A DNA stretch of 64,000 nucleotides from Clavaria fumosa (GCA_951802425.1 OX637804.1:124001-188000); one strand, 5' to 3'; numbered from the stretch's first letter, positions 33,715-46,700 are shown. Numbers and translations are program-made. Notes: generated by a model not told the origin, from the sequence alone.

Positions 33715-35110
33715 GCTGGCAGGCCCTGCTCCCCACTGTGGGGACTTGCACTCAGCCACAGCTGTGGTCCTTCAGCTCCTGTGCACAGATGCTGCTCCCC
33801 CCTCTGTGGGCTTGTGCCCAGCCTTGGCTGTGGCCCTCAGGCCCTGTGCCTGGCTCTATCACATCACATGTGTCTCTAGCTGACCCTCTTGGTCAGCAGG
33901 CACTGCATGTGCCTGCCATTGTTCCTCCTGGCCAGCAGGCCCTGCTCTCATGCTAGATGCTGCTCCCCACCCTGGGGGCTTGCAGGCCATAGCTGTGGTC
34001 CTTCAGCTCCTGTGCACAGATGCTGCACCCTGCTCTGTAGTGTTGTGCGCAGCCTTGGCTCTGTGGCCTTGTGCCCAGCCTCAGCTCTGTGGCCTTGTGC
34101 CCAGCCTTGGCTGTGGCACCTTGGGTCCTGCACATGGCTCTGTCAAATAGCATGTGTCTCTGGCTGACCCCTCTTGGCCAGCAGGCACTGTGTGTGCCTG
34201 CCAATGTTCCTCCTGGTTGGCAGGCCCAGTTTCTGTGTGTGGATGCCACTCCCCACTCTGGGGACTTGTGCCCAGCTGCAGCTACATTCCCTTGGCTCCT
34301 GCACATGGATGCTGCTCCTCACTCTGTGGGCTTGTGGACTTGTGCCCAGCTGTGGCTACATTCCCTCAGCTCCTGCATGTGGATGCTGCTCCTCACTCTG
34401 TGGGCTTGTGCCCAACCTCAGCTCTGTGGACTTGTGCCTGGCCTTGGCTGTGGCCCCTTGGGTCCTGTGCCTTGCCTTGCTGCGGCCCCTTGGCTCCCTT
34501 GCTCAGTATGGCCACAGTCCCTCAGCTACTGTGTATGGTCCCTGGTCCCTGTTCATTGGACCTACACATGGATGCTTCCCTCTGTGTGGACTTGTGCCTG
34601 GCTGTAGCTATGTTCCCTCAGCTCCTGCACTCAGATGCTGCTCCCCACTCTGCAGACTTGTGCCCAGCTGCAGCTTCATCCCCTCAGCTCCCAAGCACAG
34701 ATGCTGCCCTCTCTCTGTGGACCCAGTGGCAGCTGCAATCCCTCAGCTCCTGTAGCCAGCACTGCTTCCTATCTTTCTTGACTTGTGCCCAGCTGCAGCT
34801 GAGGACCCTTAGCTCTGGATGCTGCTCCTGATCTCTGGTCTTGCACCCAGCTGCTGCTGCAGTCCCTCAGCTCTGGAGCATGGTTGCTGCTCCTCACTTC
34901 GCCCAGCTGTGGCTGTGGCCCCCTCAGCTCCCACACATGGATGCTCCCAGTCTGTGGCTGTGGTCTCTTGGCTCCCACACATGGGTGCTGCTCCCCCCCT
35001 GATTCTGTGGACTTGTGCCTGTGGCTGCAGTCCCTCAGCTCTGGTGCACAGATGCTGCTCCCCACTGCACAGTCTTGTGCCTGCGGTTCCTCAGCTCACT
35101 CTCCCAGTAG
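33715..35110. repeat. Degenerate ~60-66-bp minisatellite
   Basis: About twenty imperfect units of the form gatgctgctccccactctg, then gggcttgtgcccagcc, then ttggctgtgg and cagctcctg. Internal words recur with 33-bp sub-periodicity. All frames show Cys/Leu/Ala/Pro-rich repeats, and open frames here are products of composition. Confidence 0.85.
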
Positions 35111-35399
35111 CATGGGTGTGGCCAGGAAGTGGAAGTTTGGCACTTCTGCCTGGCACTCCTGCCTTGGCCACCTGTGTGCCCGAGCCTGGTGCTCCTGCAG
35201 CTGCAGCTAATGCTCTGGCACCTCAGTTGCCTGGATTTTGTGGCTCAGGCTGACTCTGGCTTATCCAGGTTTACAGCCTCCACCTTTGTGTGGCCAGGCC
35301 TGCTGGGGTATTCTGCCATGCTGCTTGCCCCATCTTTGGTGGCAGTTCTAATGGAAAGGAAGAGATTGCTCAAAGTGTTGGCTCAGTGATCAATTTTCA

Positions 35400-35770
35400 T
35401 TGCTTATCTCCTCTGATAGTCTCCTGTCTCCATTTTGTGGCCCAGATGCATCATCTTGCTTCCATATGACCATAAGGTCATTGTTTGATGCTTTCTCACA
35501 TGCACTTCACTCTCTCTCTCAAGTTGCCCTTCTCAGTCTCATTGATCTCATGATTCTGATGCACTCTGCTTTTCATTGAGATCCTCAGGCTTGTTCCCCT
35601 CATGATTCTGGTGCACTCTGCTTTCAAGCTTCAGCAGAAGTTGTGTCCATCTCCTCAGCTAGTCTCCCACCTCCAATTTGTGGCCCAGATGCATTGTCTC
35701 ACTTCCATATGACCATAAAGTCATTGTTTGATCATTTCTCACCTGCACTTCACTCCCTCTCTTGAAATGT
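35400..35770. repeat. Direct repeat pair (35408-35525 and 35652-35765)
   Basis: Both contain tgtggcccagatgcat, then cttccatatgaccataa, gtcattgtttgat and acttcactc, about 244 bp apart. The surrounding 35.1-36.6 kb has no gene I can support. Confidence 0.65.
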
Positions 35771-36615
35771 TACTGAGGCTCCCTAAGATGTTGTGCAAGG
35801 TTCTTGCTTCCCTCTATCACAATGGCAGGGTTCTCCTTCATATTGGTCTCATGCCAGTGCAGAGGTTTCTTCCCAGTATTGGGTCCCTGGCCATGCATCT
35901 TGAGTGTACAGGTTGTGGCAACCATGATGACAGCATTGGGTATCAAGCTGCTCTCATGGCCTTGACATTGCAGAACTTCCCTATGCCCATGTCAGCCCCA
36001 AACCCAGCTTCCATGAGCATGTATGCAATGCAGTCTGGCAACTTGCCCTCCTGGAAGAGTTCCCATGTGTGATGCTGGCAAATGGTCCAGCATGGATGAA
36101 GATGGGCATGCCCTGCAATGCATTAACTCAGACTGACCAGTAAGGCAGAAGAATGAATGCAACAGACCTGCAGTGTCTGCACTGATCACATCCCTCATGA
36201 GGATCAGCAAGTGCCTCCAAAACCCAAGTCATCAGCCATGTTGGCCTGGTTGTCAATACCAACATGGCCAGGTTTCACTGGCACAGTGATTCAAGGCTGG
36301 CCTCCCACTCATGGCCTTGTTCAGTGGGATTTCAGCAGATAGTGCACCACATCCTGTAGTTTTGATGTATTGTTGAACTGTTTTGGAAATCTGGTGTATC
36401 TGATATAATGTGGACATCCAATACATCACTGCCAATGCTTATCCAAAAAATGAATAAAAAAGTGAATTTATTATCATTAAACTTATTACTGTATTACAGT
36501 AATGATTAATATTTAATCTATTTCTATTTTAATTCTATTTAGTCACACTCCATTACAGGTCCCAAAGTTGATTGGCTGGGAAAAAGTGGAGGGGGGGGGA
36601 AGCAAGGCAAGTTGC

Positions 36616-36715
36616 TGTATTTATATGCCACACTTTGTGGCTGTGCACAGTAATGTTGATTTAGTGTTACCATGTCACACATCTGCACAGCCACAAAGTG
36701 TGGCATATAAATACA
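36616..36715. promoter_or_regulatory. Perfect 32-bp inverted repeat with outward TATA-like ends
   Basis: Arms 36616-36647 and 36684-36715 are exact reverse complements around a 36-bp spacer. Each arm ends outward in gcatataaataca. It could be a foldback remnant or a symmetric bidirectional promoter. No gene is attached on either side. Confidence 0.6.
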
Positions 36716-36729
36716 CCTGGGTGGCAGCA

Positions 36730-38590
36730 TTAGCTAAGCTAACTAGCTGATGCATAGCCCCCCCATTGTCAAGCTAACAAGGCTGACAAACCCAGGGGGC
36801 CTGTATCAGCAATATTACCAGGGTACCAGGCTTTTCAGTAGTAGTCACTAATAGAGTATTTATGTCCCACAGCCTCCTCCCATCATCTACCCATGCTTGA
36901 CATGACTTCCCATGGCCACATGCCCACTCAACCAACCCTGCTCACTGTTGATGCAACTTCCCACAGTCACATGGTAGTCAATTAACCTTGCTCACTGTCC
37001 AAAGCCTTGTGCTCATCATTGTCAACAATGAGCACAACCATTTCAATGAAAGTTGGATATTTTTGAGCAGGATTTGCCCACCTATTGAATATCAAACTAT
37101 ATCTATGTAGTTATAGTCTCCAGACAATCAGACAACCACAGCCAACCACAGCATTTCATCACATAGATGGTCATCGTCATCAACCAGGACATCAGGATTA
37201 CTTTCCACACTCTCTGCTGCCTCCTGAGTAGTATCAGGTGCTCCTGGGCCTGAATATCCATCATCACAGCTGTTTGCAGTGGAGGTTGTTAATTGCATGG
37301 TGCATCATGTACATATAATAGTTGAATCTCTGCTGCAAGGACAAGTTCAAGGTGTTGTAGTTTCACTACTGTCAAGAGCAGATGATTGTCCTCATCATCT
37401 ACCTGGGCATGAAGGCAACATGCTTCTACAAAGAGACATTTAAACTCTTCTTGTGCTGGAGGATCTCATGGTACTTCAAAGCAATCTCATGGTTGAGCAG
37501 AATTGTCCATGGCTTCATGGCAATGTTATGGTGTCACAGCCCTATCCAGTCACCTAATCACCTCTGAAATACCTCTGATGCACCTCCGATGCATCTCCAC
37601 TCTGACTCTGAGATCTCTGATCCCACTCCACTCCAACTCCGCTCCAGGTCTGCTCCAACTCTGAAAGTCTGGTCTGGACTTTCATTGGACTTCGATATCA
37701 GTCCTTCAGACCACATGGACTTTACTTCTAGCATGTTCCCTGGCACTAGTCCATGGTTAGCAACCTATGGAACAATGCCCACTACCCATGGGAACTTATT
37801 CTTTGTCTTACATGTATCACATCTATGCTTTCCCACTCCTCAGGTGAAATTACTGTAGATGTTTGATATACTCATGTTTCACAGTCTGCCCTATGCCCTA
37901 CCCTAGTAGCATATAAGCCCCCATGTATCTCCATGATCCTCAGTTCAAATATTAATGTTATTTCTGGTCCTTGTCACTTGGTCCATGCATTAAGGGACTT
38001 CATCCTCACTGTTCTCAACAGTCCCAACAAGTTCTGCAAAACTCTGGCAGACTCTGACAGACTCTGGGCAATTTCCCTTTGGACTTTGTCCTTCCTTGTC
38101 CTGGAAAGCAAAGTATCAGCAAGGTTAAATTGGGACATGTATACACATGGTGGCACAACCCATAAGTTGAGGCCACAGTCCCATCCTTTCAACCCTCTAG
38201 TCTCTCCTTTGTGTAGAAGAGAGCTTCCTGTGCAACTCTGATCTGGACTCCGACTGGACTCCACTCTGCTCTGGCTTTGCCTTTGCCACCTTTTTGTCTC
38301 CTCTACGCTACCCTACCCCTCTTTGGAGCAAAGAATCAGATCTTAACACATGGCATGACTATTTGAGGAGTGTAAATTTGCTGAGTGATGCATAGGTTGT
38401 GATTTCTGCATAGATATGTCATGGCCCCATCCATGAGGGAAACCTTCACTGTCACCACTGTCAGATTGTTCCTTGACCCCAACCAAACATGTTATCTATC
38501 CTCTTGACAGTTATGAATGACTCTACTCTTCTAGTGCTGCCATCAGTTTGTTCCCCAGCATCAGAATTCTTGTATTCATTGATCACTGTG
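36730..38590. other. Spacer without recognisable genes
   Basis: No supportable gene. 37570-37680 is rich in ctcca/ctctga words. Short open frames on both strands have no recognisable features. Confidence 0.45.
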
Positions 38591-38604
38591 TCATTACACA
38601 GGGC

Positions 38605-39265
38605 ATTGCAATCCCTATCTGCATCACATGTGAGAACATGGTGCCTAAGGCAGTTGCAAATGCCATTTTCCAAACTTCTTCAGGTTCTACATGCAATTGC
38701 TTATACATATCTGACAGATATGTACATGGCTCTAGCCATGTCTTGCCTGATCTGGTCCTGGTCAGGCAACAGGGTAGTAATACAACAGTTTACCCTCAAG
38801 GAATTGTACCTTGAATGCCTTGGCACACCAAGGCAGGTAGTAGTTTTAGACTTTTTAATCTATTAACTAGCAGTTAACCCATGCCACGCCATGGTTGATC
38901 CACTTAAGGCTTAAAGGGAGTGTCAACAGCTGTCGCTGACTCAATTGTAACAGTAACAACAATGAAAGGATAACAGTGTATGCAACATATTCCTGGTGTA
39001 CAACTAAGATGCAGAGCCACTCACTGTTTGCTGCTCCTTGGGCCTACTGGTCTTTAGATGCTTCAAATTCAAGGAACTAGTCTGAGCAAAGTTGAATTTG
39101 AGCTTGCAGGAACATTTCTCAGTTAGTGCAGCTTGAGATGTGTTTGAGTCTAAAATGTAATAATGGTCTCAAAAGTTCAAACTTACTGGCATTCAATGCA
39201 GGGGCAGGAGGTGGTGGTGCTTGCCCAAGATGTATCATGTTTTCCAATAATGAAATGGGTGATAT
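38605..39265. repeat. Uninterrupted copy of the segmental duplication (empty site)
   Basis: Covers both halves found at 27435-27634 and 33248-33700, with one ttggc (38820-38824) where the chromovirus sits in the other copy. Confidence 0.85.
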
Positions 39266-40020
39266 TACCATTGGAGTCTTTCATAACACACATCCAAGAG
39301 CCAGTGAGTGTGACATAGTGGCTGTTACAGATGTTAGGCTTCTTATTTTTGTCATGGGCTGAGGTGATGTCATGGTTAGCATGTATGGAAAAGATGGGTT
39401 GCTCATCAGGTGCAGCAGGATTAGTGAAATTCTGTAAGGATTGTGCTACAACCTGGAAAAGTGGGGCCATATCTTGGGGTCCTCTGGCAGGCTGAACTGA
39501 TCTCAAAGGTTGCAATGGAGTATCCAGGTCTGGGGGAGTCAAAACTCTATGATCAGTGGTTCCTGGATACTGACATTGACTCTTGTATAACTGGTTCTGC
39601 AGGTTTGCATGGAATCTGTCTTTCAATCATACCAAGGCCTCATAGAGTCTATAAGGTATGCCAACTCTTTGTCAAGGGTTCCCACTTCATACTGGCAGTG
39701 AGTATTGTTTAAGATCTGGTAGGTGTAGTTGCAAGGGCAGTCAAAGTGTGGGTAGCCAAGTTGTTCTATGAGTGATTTGGCCTCTTCCTATGGTGACAAA
39801 GTGCAGCTGAGGGTGATTTGGGCAGGTTCCTCTGGCTGTGATTGAACAACAGATGCTGATCATTCTTGGACAGTGGTGGGTGGCTCATGAGTCATCTCCA
39901 AAGCCATAGGAGTGATTGTGTGGCTGCCAGTACATGTTTGAAAGTGATGGGTGACTGGTTGGGGAGGGGTTCTGCTGGTAGATGTAGTGGGGTTATTTGA
40001 GTGGTGGGGTGAGGGTGAGA
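39183..40020 (-). pseudogene. Degenerate coding region, unknown
   Basis: 39626-39183 is open for 147 codons (MKDRFHANLQNQ...STTTSCPCIECQ). Upstream in the same direction, stretches such as YEVGTLDKELAYLIDSM are broken by a TGA. It lies directly downstream (minus) of a family-B LTR end at 40031 and could be its internal region. I do not recognise a domain. Confidence 0.3.
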
Positions 40021-40030
40021 CTTGATATTA

Positions 40031-40405
40031 TGTTAGGGCCTGTCTTGTCTTGTGAATAATACTGAAAGTCAATTTGTTGGTGACCAATCTTGTAAACTTG
40101 CTAAGACCAAACAACTGTTGAGTATAATTGACAATATTCAGCCCCAGAAGGTCACAAATCTGATAGATGAAGTGTAGAAAGAGAAAAAGACAATTTAAGA
40201 AGAAAGAGATGTTGCTGAGATGATCATGAGTAGTCACAATGATGTCAAGAGGTGTGTCAGTGAAGGTGATGACTTTGCCTACTGAGAAGAGAACCTGCAG
40301 GGTTCCAGAAGTTAGTACCAAGACAATAAAGAGAGAATACTTAGGTGCATGAGTTTGTACAAGTGCAGAGGACAAGTTAGAAAGAAGCATAAATATGTCT
40401 TGGTG
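40031..40405 (-). mobile_element. 3' portion of a family-B LTR
   Basis: Starts tgttagggcctgtcttgtc on the plus strand and follows the inverted LTR at 50788-51895 until about 40405, where a different gag-like sequence begins. Confidence 0.65.
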
Positions 40406-40585
40406 TTGTTGAGGCCACCAAGTAGCTTGGTCTTCAATCAGGGAGAAAGACTCCTTCACCCTCACTTCAAACACTGCCCAGTCCACATCTTCCATATTCA
40501 TGTCCAGGAGCACATTTGCTGCCTGGTTCACCCATTCTCCTGCATATCCTTTGGTCATGTGGCTCAAGGTGAAGACCACCTATTA
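40400..40585 (-). pseudogene. Retrotransposon Gag fragment
   Basis: Minus strand reads VFTLSHMTKGYAGEW, then VDWAVFEVRVKESF, a pattern typical of Ty3-type capsid regions. The coding match ends at the LTR junction near 40405. Confidence 0.4.
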
Positions 40586-40814
40586 GAAGTCCATCAGGTA
40601 TTTGGCCTCATTTGCACAGAATTCCAGACAAAGGCTCCTCAGGAAGGTCTGGAATTCTTCTCCTTTTCCTGAGAAGCTTGTAATCTTCAGTGATAATGTT
40701 GGGGCAATGGGTGCTGCTGCCACAATGGGTGCTGCTGCCTCAGGTTCCACTGCAATGAGTGTTCAAAGGTCAGAGGGTTGTCTCCTAATGGGTCTTCCAG
40801 TATGAAAATCCTTC

Positions 40815-41705
40815 TCATCATGACCTTACCTTTGAGTTGTGTGAGACACAGTCTGATATAATACTAAGATCTGCCTGTCTTCCCTAGCCCCATGTCCTAA
40901 CCCAGCTAGCCTGGACCCTTAATTTCAAACTGTGACACATTGTCACAGCTCAGCCCCTATCATCCTCTTCTCCTTTTCCCTTGCCTGTGGTGTGTAACAG
41001 AACCATGCAAAATTTTTACTGTGTGTAGATACTGTACACATGACCTGACCTGGAGAATGACCCCCATGACCCTCTCTGAGTGATACTGAGTGCCCAAGGC
41101 CTGGAACCTTATTTTACAGTGCCATAAAGAGGATGCTGGACCTAGCTGTTGCCCCCTTCAATGGGCAGAAAAGGAACTTCTGTATGTTCCTCTGATCACT
41201 TCACCTCCTGTTTATGGCAAACCCAACTACTTATGCTATGGACCTGGTGAAGGTCCTCTTTGCTCTGAGCAAAATCACTGAGGATGGATTCACTGTGGAA
41301 TGGGCAAATATGAAGGTGGAAGAGATCCTGGGTAATGGCGAGGCCAGATCCTGGGCAGAATTTGTGGATGAGATGAAGCAGGCATTTGATGACCTGAATG
41401 ACTGTGTGACTGCCCTTGCAGATATTGCAGGGTTGAAACAGGGTGCCATGATGGCACTGGAGTTCTTTGCAAAGTTCAAGATGCTCTTCTGACAAGCAAA
41501 GATGAGGACTCAGGAATCCTAGTCCATTGGCTGGAGTTAAACCTGAGTGAGAGGTTGGTGGAGAGTATCTATGGTGTCTCCCTGATGCCAGAGACATATG
41601 GAGAATGGAAGTTGCTGGCAGAGAGGCTTGATGCCCAGTGGAGGTGACTTGAGACAATAGTCACAGACAGAACTTGTGACCTGCCACAACCCTACCACAA
41701 CCAAT
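40815..41705 (+). pseudogene. Decayed family-A chromovirus: LTR end, leader and gag
   Basis: 40820-40860 matches the LTR end (ccagtctgata-type) and 40860-41120 the leader. 41130-41705 matches gag (MANPTTYAMDLVKVLFALSK) with stops and a frameshift near 41492. CpGs are largely lost. Opposite orientation to the element at 27.6 kb; pol is absent. Confidence 0.8.
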
Positions 41706-41779
41706 CCACAGACTTATTACCAGACACTCTGATTGTTACAAGAGTGTTCCTTGTGCATTGAGAGGCTAGTCAGGCAAGA

Positions 41780-42750
41780 CTATCAACTAGTGTTAGAAAT
41801 TGAACAGACACTTCGCTCTACCCTTGCACAACAGAGGGACTTTGCTGTCACAAGTCTGACATCCACTCCAATGAGTCTGCTTTGGTGTTGCATAGAACAA
41901 TCATCATTGGACCCATATGTTGGCACCTTCATGTTCACATGCCTAGATTCACAATTGACATGCTTATGTTACCATCACTGCTGACAGTGAGACTGTCAAC
42001 TTTGGATATTTCATGCCCAAGCTGGATATCAGCCATAATACCTCCCTCCAAAATGGATCTTGCTACAGTTCTCTTGCTCATTGTAGGGCCCTTGATTGTC
42101 AGTCCCACAGAAGGAAGAATTGCTACCATAGCATTGCCAACCAAGTCTTGAGAGCAGCCTGCATTGACCAGAATGCAGTATAAATCATGTGCCTCCTCTG
42201 TATAGACACCCTTCTCCATCAGAGAAATTTTTTGAGTCTCAGCCTTGACAAGGTCCAACTGCCTTTCCATTGTATCATGGGCATGTGTGCATTGTGCCTG
42301 CAGAGATTGCACTTTCTTCCTGATCTCCATGTGTTTCTCCTCTGCCAATTGGACATTTTGCAGTGGCTCTGATATCCTATCCTCCAGCTCATCTTTCTCC
42401 TCTGTGAGCTGGATATTCTCTTGCTTTGTCTTCTCAAACAGTTCCATGGCCTCCATGGCCTGCTCCAGTGCCTGAATTTTGGCAGTCTGAGTCCTTTGTA
42501 GATTGCACTTTGTAATATGCAGCACATTATAAAGAGATGCAGAATGCTCCCTTTCACCCTGGAGTTCTGCTCTGGCATTGCTTAAGGCCAATTGAGCATA
42601 GGGCAATGCAGACTCAACAGCCTCAAACTGCTTGTCAGAGGCAGGCTCTGATGATCCTACACCTCCCTCCTGTAGTCTCCTGGCATGAGCTGCAAGCAGC
42701 TGCTCTCTCTGCCCCTGTGACCTCTGTGATGCTGAATACTTTGAAGGCAT
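41780..42750 (-). pseudogene. Coiled-coil family gene, frameshifted
   Basis: ATG at 42750 (MPSKYSASQRSQGQREQLL). About residues 60-190 form a heptad-like Glu/Gln/Lys-rich coiled coil, followed by a conserved-looking segment (HDLYCILVNAGCSQDLVG and, later, RSILEGGIMADIQLGHEI...SSDGN). The frame then stops at 41935. In another frame the expected continuation (NCESRHVNMKVPTYG...SRLIGVDVRLVT) follows at once, so a frameshift lies near 41955. I recall this architecture as a multicopy hypothetical family of Agaricomycetes; function unknown. Confidence 0.6.
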
Positions 42751-42759
42751 AATTTCAGC

Positions 42760-43460
42760 CTGTATAGCTGGTAAGAGATAGTGAGCCAGAAAAACAAGGT
42801 TTTGCCAAGCTGCAATTCATCAAGAGACATGAATAAGTGAATATATCAGTTTAGAAAATGGTATAATAGTGCTTACCTAGGTGTTTCAAAGCCCCAAATT
42901 CTTCCCCTCAGGTACACACAGTCCAGTACAGGTCCCTCCAGTGTCAGAAGGATGAAATTGGCCTGAAATGTATAGAAAACAGTAATTTAAATAATAATAT
43001 AGGCAAATATGAAGTTTTGGAGGCTTACTTTTAACCTAGATTACACACAAAGTGTGCACAGAGTGTTTGAAAGTGGGGGGAGAATGAGAGCCAGAGAATG
43101 AGGCCACAGAAACCTGCAGGAAACCTCATGGCATGAGCACACAGCCATTGATTACATAAGTGCACAACTCTGGCAGCATCAAATTTGTGGGCTTCATAGA
43201 GCCTTCTACACACATTTTGGGACTTACTTTTGCTGAGAGGAAATGTTCAGAAATCGTATTTGAACATTTCGCTCAAGATGGAATGTTTTTAAATGTCTTT
43301 GTTGTTTAGATAACGACAATATCTCAATAAATAAGCCATTGTTCGAAAATCCATCTTGAAAAAAAGTTTTTAAATTTAATTTCAGACATCTTTTACACTC
43401 AAAGTTTTTTTGTAGCTGTTGTGTGGAAGGCTCTATACTGAGATGTGTTTTTGGGTCAGA
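42760..43460. other. Intergenic region between the coiled-coil pseudogene and the kinase gene
   Basis: No supportable gene. Around 43235-43280 there is a short imperfect inverted repeat (gaaatgttcagaa...ttgaacatttc). Confidence 0.45.
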
Positions 43461-43468
43461 GGCAGAAT

Positions 43469-43481
43469 GCTTATATAAGCG
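43469..43481 (+). promoter_or_regulatory. Candidate TATA box of the FunK1 kinase gene
   Basis: gcttatataagc, a palindromic TATA element, lies about 115 bp before the ATG at 43591. Confidence 0.5.
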
Positions 43482-43590
43482 TCACGCGTGTTTGGTGGGG
43501 ATGCCCGTCCCCAAACCAAAGAAAGGAAAATAGCTGTCACATGCAGCTGCCTCATCGTCGAGTTTGTTTCGCAGGACGCCACTGCAACAA

Positions 43591-46277
43591 ATGCCATCCC
43601 ACCCCCATGCCGACCCGCTCCCATCCCCTTTAAACGCGGCCTCTGGGACACCACTGAAGAACAAGGCTTCGTCGCATCATACCCAGACCTATTCAGATGC
43701 TGATCCTGCTCCTGTCGTTTGGAAGGTCAAACACGGATTCCGAAAAGTTCTGCACCGTGGAGTCGGCCAGTCTTTGAAGAAGGATCAACTAGAGGAGTCA
43801 TTGTTTCCAGATGAGATTCTGAAAGCCGCGTTTTCGGACTACGAATTCACGTTGGAGAGCGCCGCCAACCGCTTGGCGAACCTCCCGAACCCGCCTAACC
43901 TCCCTGATGGGCGAGGTAAACGGGAGGTTCAGTGGGCAAATTATTTCAACGCCATCTCGGACGAGGTAGAGCAGCTCACATCTACAGAAGCAAAACGTCG
44001 TTGGATAGCTGTCTACGCCGACAAACCTGTTCCAAACTCAAAGATGTCAAGAAAGCCTGATATCACCCTTATTCCGCTCGACTTACAGAATGTTTGGAAG
44101 GGCAAAGAATTCGTAGGAGAACCGGAGGCTGTTTACTGGCCTATGTTCTGTTGCGCTGGGGAAGAAAAGAAGAAAGCCGAGGCGCGTACAAGTAAGGCGG
44201 ATGATTGTCTGGACAATGTAAGTGTATATGAGTTCTATCAATGGCTGGACATATTGACGTTATATTCCATGGGATAGCAAATCATGGACCGCGCGTACTT
44301 CATGTTCAGTGCTCAACCTAACCGACGATTCATCCTCAATATCTCCATTGCAGGAACATATATGCGAATCACTCAATTCAACAGGGCGCATATCCTTCAC
44401 GCCGACTACTTTGATGCCAGTTTGGAGCCCAATTACCGTCGACTCCTACGCCTCGTCATCGGTCTCATGTTCTGCACCAACACGGACATCGGTTACGATC
44501 CTACCATTAGGGTCGCAATGGACGCGGACGGAAATCCAGTCTACTACCTCACGGCAGGGGAGAAGGGATACCGCATCATAAAGACTCTGTTTCTCAGCGA
44601 CTACCTTTGTGGCAGGGGAACCATTGTATGGAGAGCGGTTCCTGCTGATTGCAAGGACCCGGAAGACGAATCGCAGTGGGTAACCATCAAGGATGTCTGG
44701 GCCGACACCTCTCGTGTCCACACAGAAGATTGGTTCCTAAGACATGCCCGGGATGCAGGGATCACCGAAGGCATTCCGGAGCTGTTATGGGGAGGGGTTG
44801 TCCCATTTGAAGGAAAAGATGATTCGACCGATCGGCATTCATCTCGCTTTGACCGACCCGCCCCGACCTCAATTGAGCACGAGCAGCCTGTCGACGAACC
44901 GAGTCAGAAACGCAAGCGGAAAGTGCCCGAGAAAGCGACAGTGATTCGCGCGCATCGCCGCTTAGTCTTCAAAAATTGTGGCATCCCTATCACGCAGTTT
45001 AGGAACAAAAAGGAGTTATTGGAGGTGCTGATTGAATTGATTCAGCGTACGTGTAGTTGTGGTGAAATCATGGGTTATCTAATTCTCCGTCTTCCTTAGT
45101 TCACGAACGCCTCGTAAAGAAGGACTTGCTGCATCGCGACATCAGCATCCGGAACGTGATGATGCTCAAGGAGAAAAATACAGACATTTACCGAGGGTTC
45201 CTGATCGACTTTGATTATATGCTGCTCCTAACTGAGTTGCGAGTCAACAAACCTAACGTTGCCCACCGGACGGTCAGTATCCAAAATTCTCCCCCTTCGG
45301 ACGCACCTTCATTTGAATTTGATTAGGGAACTACCCCATTCATGTCTATCAATGTTCTTCTCGGTACTCGAGAACATAGAGCGGCGGATGACCTTGAGTC
45401 GTTCTTCTACGTCCTCCTTTTCCTATGCTTGGAATACAGTGGCCCAGGGCGCCGCCGGGACTGGGATATCTGCAAAACCGAACTTCGCCGTTGGATTGAG
45501 GGAGACTTTGCGGCTATCGGCGCGGCAAAAAGTTCGGACGTCCTGAATGCTGTGCGTTTCCAAACAATAGCCCTAGACAACCTTCCTCCCTACTTTCAAG
45601 ACCTAGGTACTTGTCTCGATGACTTGCGGTACTACATTGTTGTGGCAGTAGCAAGCGGTCACCCTGTAACCCATGACGGTCTAATCCAAATCCTGGTGGC
45701 ACGGTCAAAAGAGTCTTTTGATGAAACTGTCGAGGAAGGTGCAACATCCGGCCCCAAGAAATCAAAGAGAAGTGGGAGGGGGGTGATCAATGGTGGAAGT
45801 CGAAGGACAGAGTCGGAGAGCGGAAGGGGATCAGAAGACGACTCGGGGGATCGTGATGTGAAGGAGGACGGTTACGCAGAGAAGAGAGACAGTATGGAAG
45901 ATGATGATGACGAGGAAGGAGATGACGGTCTGCAAGACGATAGCGAAGATGAAGACTGTCATCCACAGCAGCAGGCGAAGCGCCATCGCCTGCGGGCAAG
46001 CGCTTCTAGGTCTGATCCAGTACCGACTAAATTGCCTCCAATCGAAGACTCCCCACTCCGTCCCGCTCGGTCTTTCGTGCTTCAGAGACAGTCTAGCTCC
46101 CCAACTGTCTCCTACCAACACCCCTCATCGGCTAGGTCGCGGGCGGCTCAATCATCCTCTGGCCTGCCTGCTGCTTGGTCATTCAACTCCGAGCCTATTC
46201 CGCCAGAGCGTTTCTATGCCAAGCCCCACAGCAGAGGAAATAATAAATCACAAATCACTTTCTCCTCCGCTTTTTGA
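43591..46277 (+). CDS. FunK1-type fungal protein kinase, intact
   Basis: Four exons, 43591-44217, 44278-45046, 45100-45272 and 45327-46277, total 2520 nt (839 residues plus stop). The three introns are 60, 53 and 54 nt with GT-AG ends and exact phase. Start chosen at 43591 because MPSHPHADPLPSPLN opens the conserved N-terminus; an earlier ATG (43501) stops after ten codons. Catalytic loop HRDISIRNV (H477, R478, D479, N484), metal-binding segment IDFDY (D502; DFD instead of DFG), then GTTPFMSINVL and DDLESFFYVL, the hallmark of FunK1 kinases. The tail (about 660-839) is Ser/Arg-rich with an acidic block (around 45895-45960). Known: FunK1 is a large basidiomycete-expanded kinase family of uncertain substrates. 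Higher CpG content than its surroundings, no disruptions. Confidence 0.93.
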
Positions 46278-46533
46278 ATATTCCTGAGACCGAAGATGTA
46301 TGGAGAGTTTTCAAGAAATGTAGAAGAGATTTATGGATGTACTATTCCACTGTTTTCCCTTGTTTTCCAGCACTTCGGGTGACCTGATACCTCAAACTCT
46401 TAGTCACAACATATTAGTATTGCTGTTATGGCTAAGAGACTTAAAGGCTGTGGTGTCATGTCTGGAATTGCCATATTTGAGAATTCAAAAACATTGCTCA
46501 TGAACCTATACTATATATATTATATTTGGATTT

Positions 46534-46700
46534 GGCCATGTAGTCCAGTGGTAACAATGCCATCACACTCTCATGCAGCATGCAGATTTGAAACTCTGCT
46601 GTGCACTTCACTTTCTCACCACCCAAAGTGCTCCTCTCAAACATCAGATGATGGATGCAACTTTTTCATATACAACACAGTACAGACAATTGTTCAGCAT
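46534..46700 (+). repeat. Possible tRNA-derived SINE or tRNA pseudogene
   Basis: TAGTCCAGTGG (about 46541) resembles box A, and GATTTGAAACTC about 45 bp later resembles box B of RNA polymerase III promoters. No intact cloverleaf, so not called as a tRNA gene. Confidence 0.35.

Noticed and set aside
33553..35253. Cys/Leu/Ala-rich open frames on several frames
   Set aside because: They follow the ~60-66-bp minisatellite in all frames and overlap each other. Composition, not coding, keeps them open.
46534..46610. Functional tRNA gene
   Set aside because: Box A and box B-like words are present, but no acceptor-stem pairing or complete cloverleaf could be drawn.
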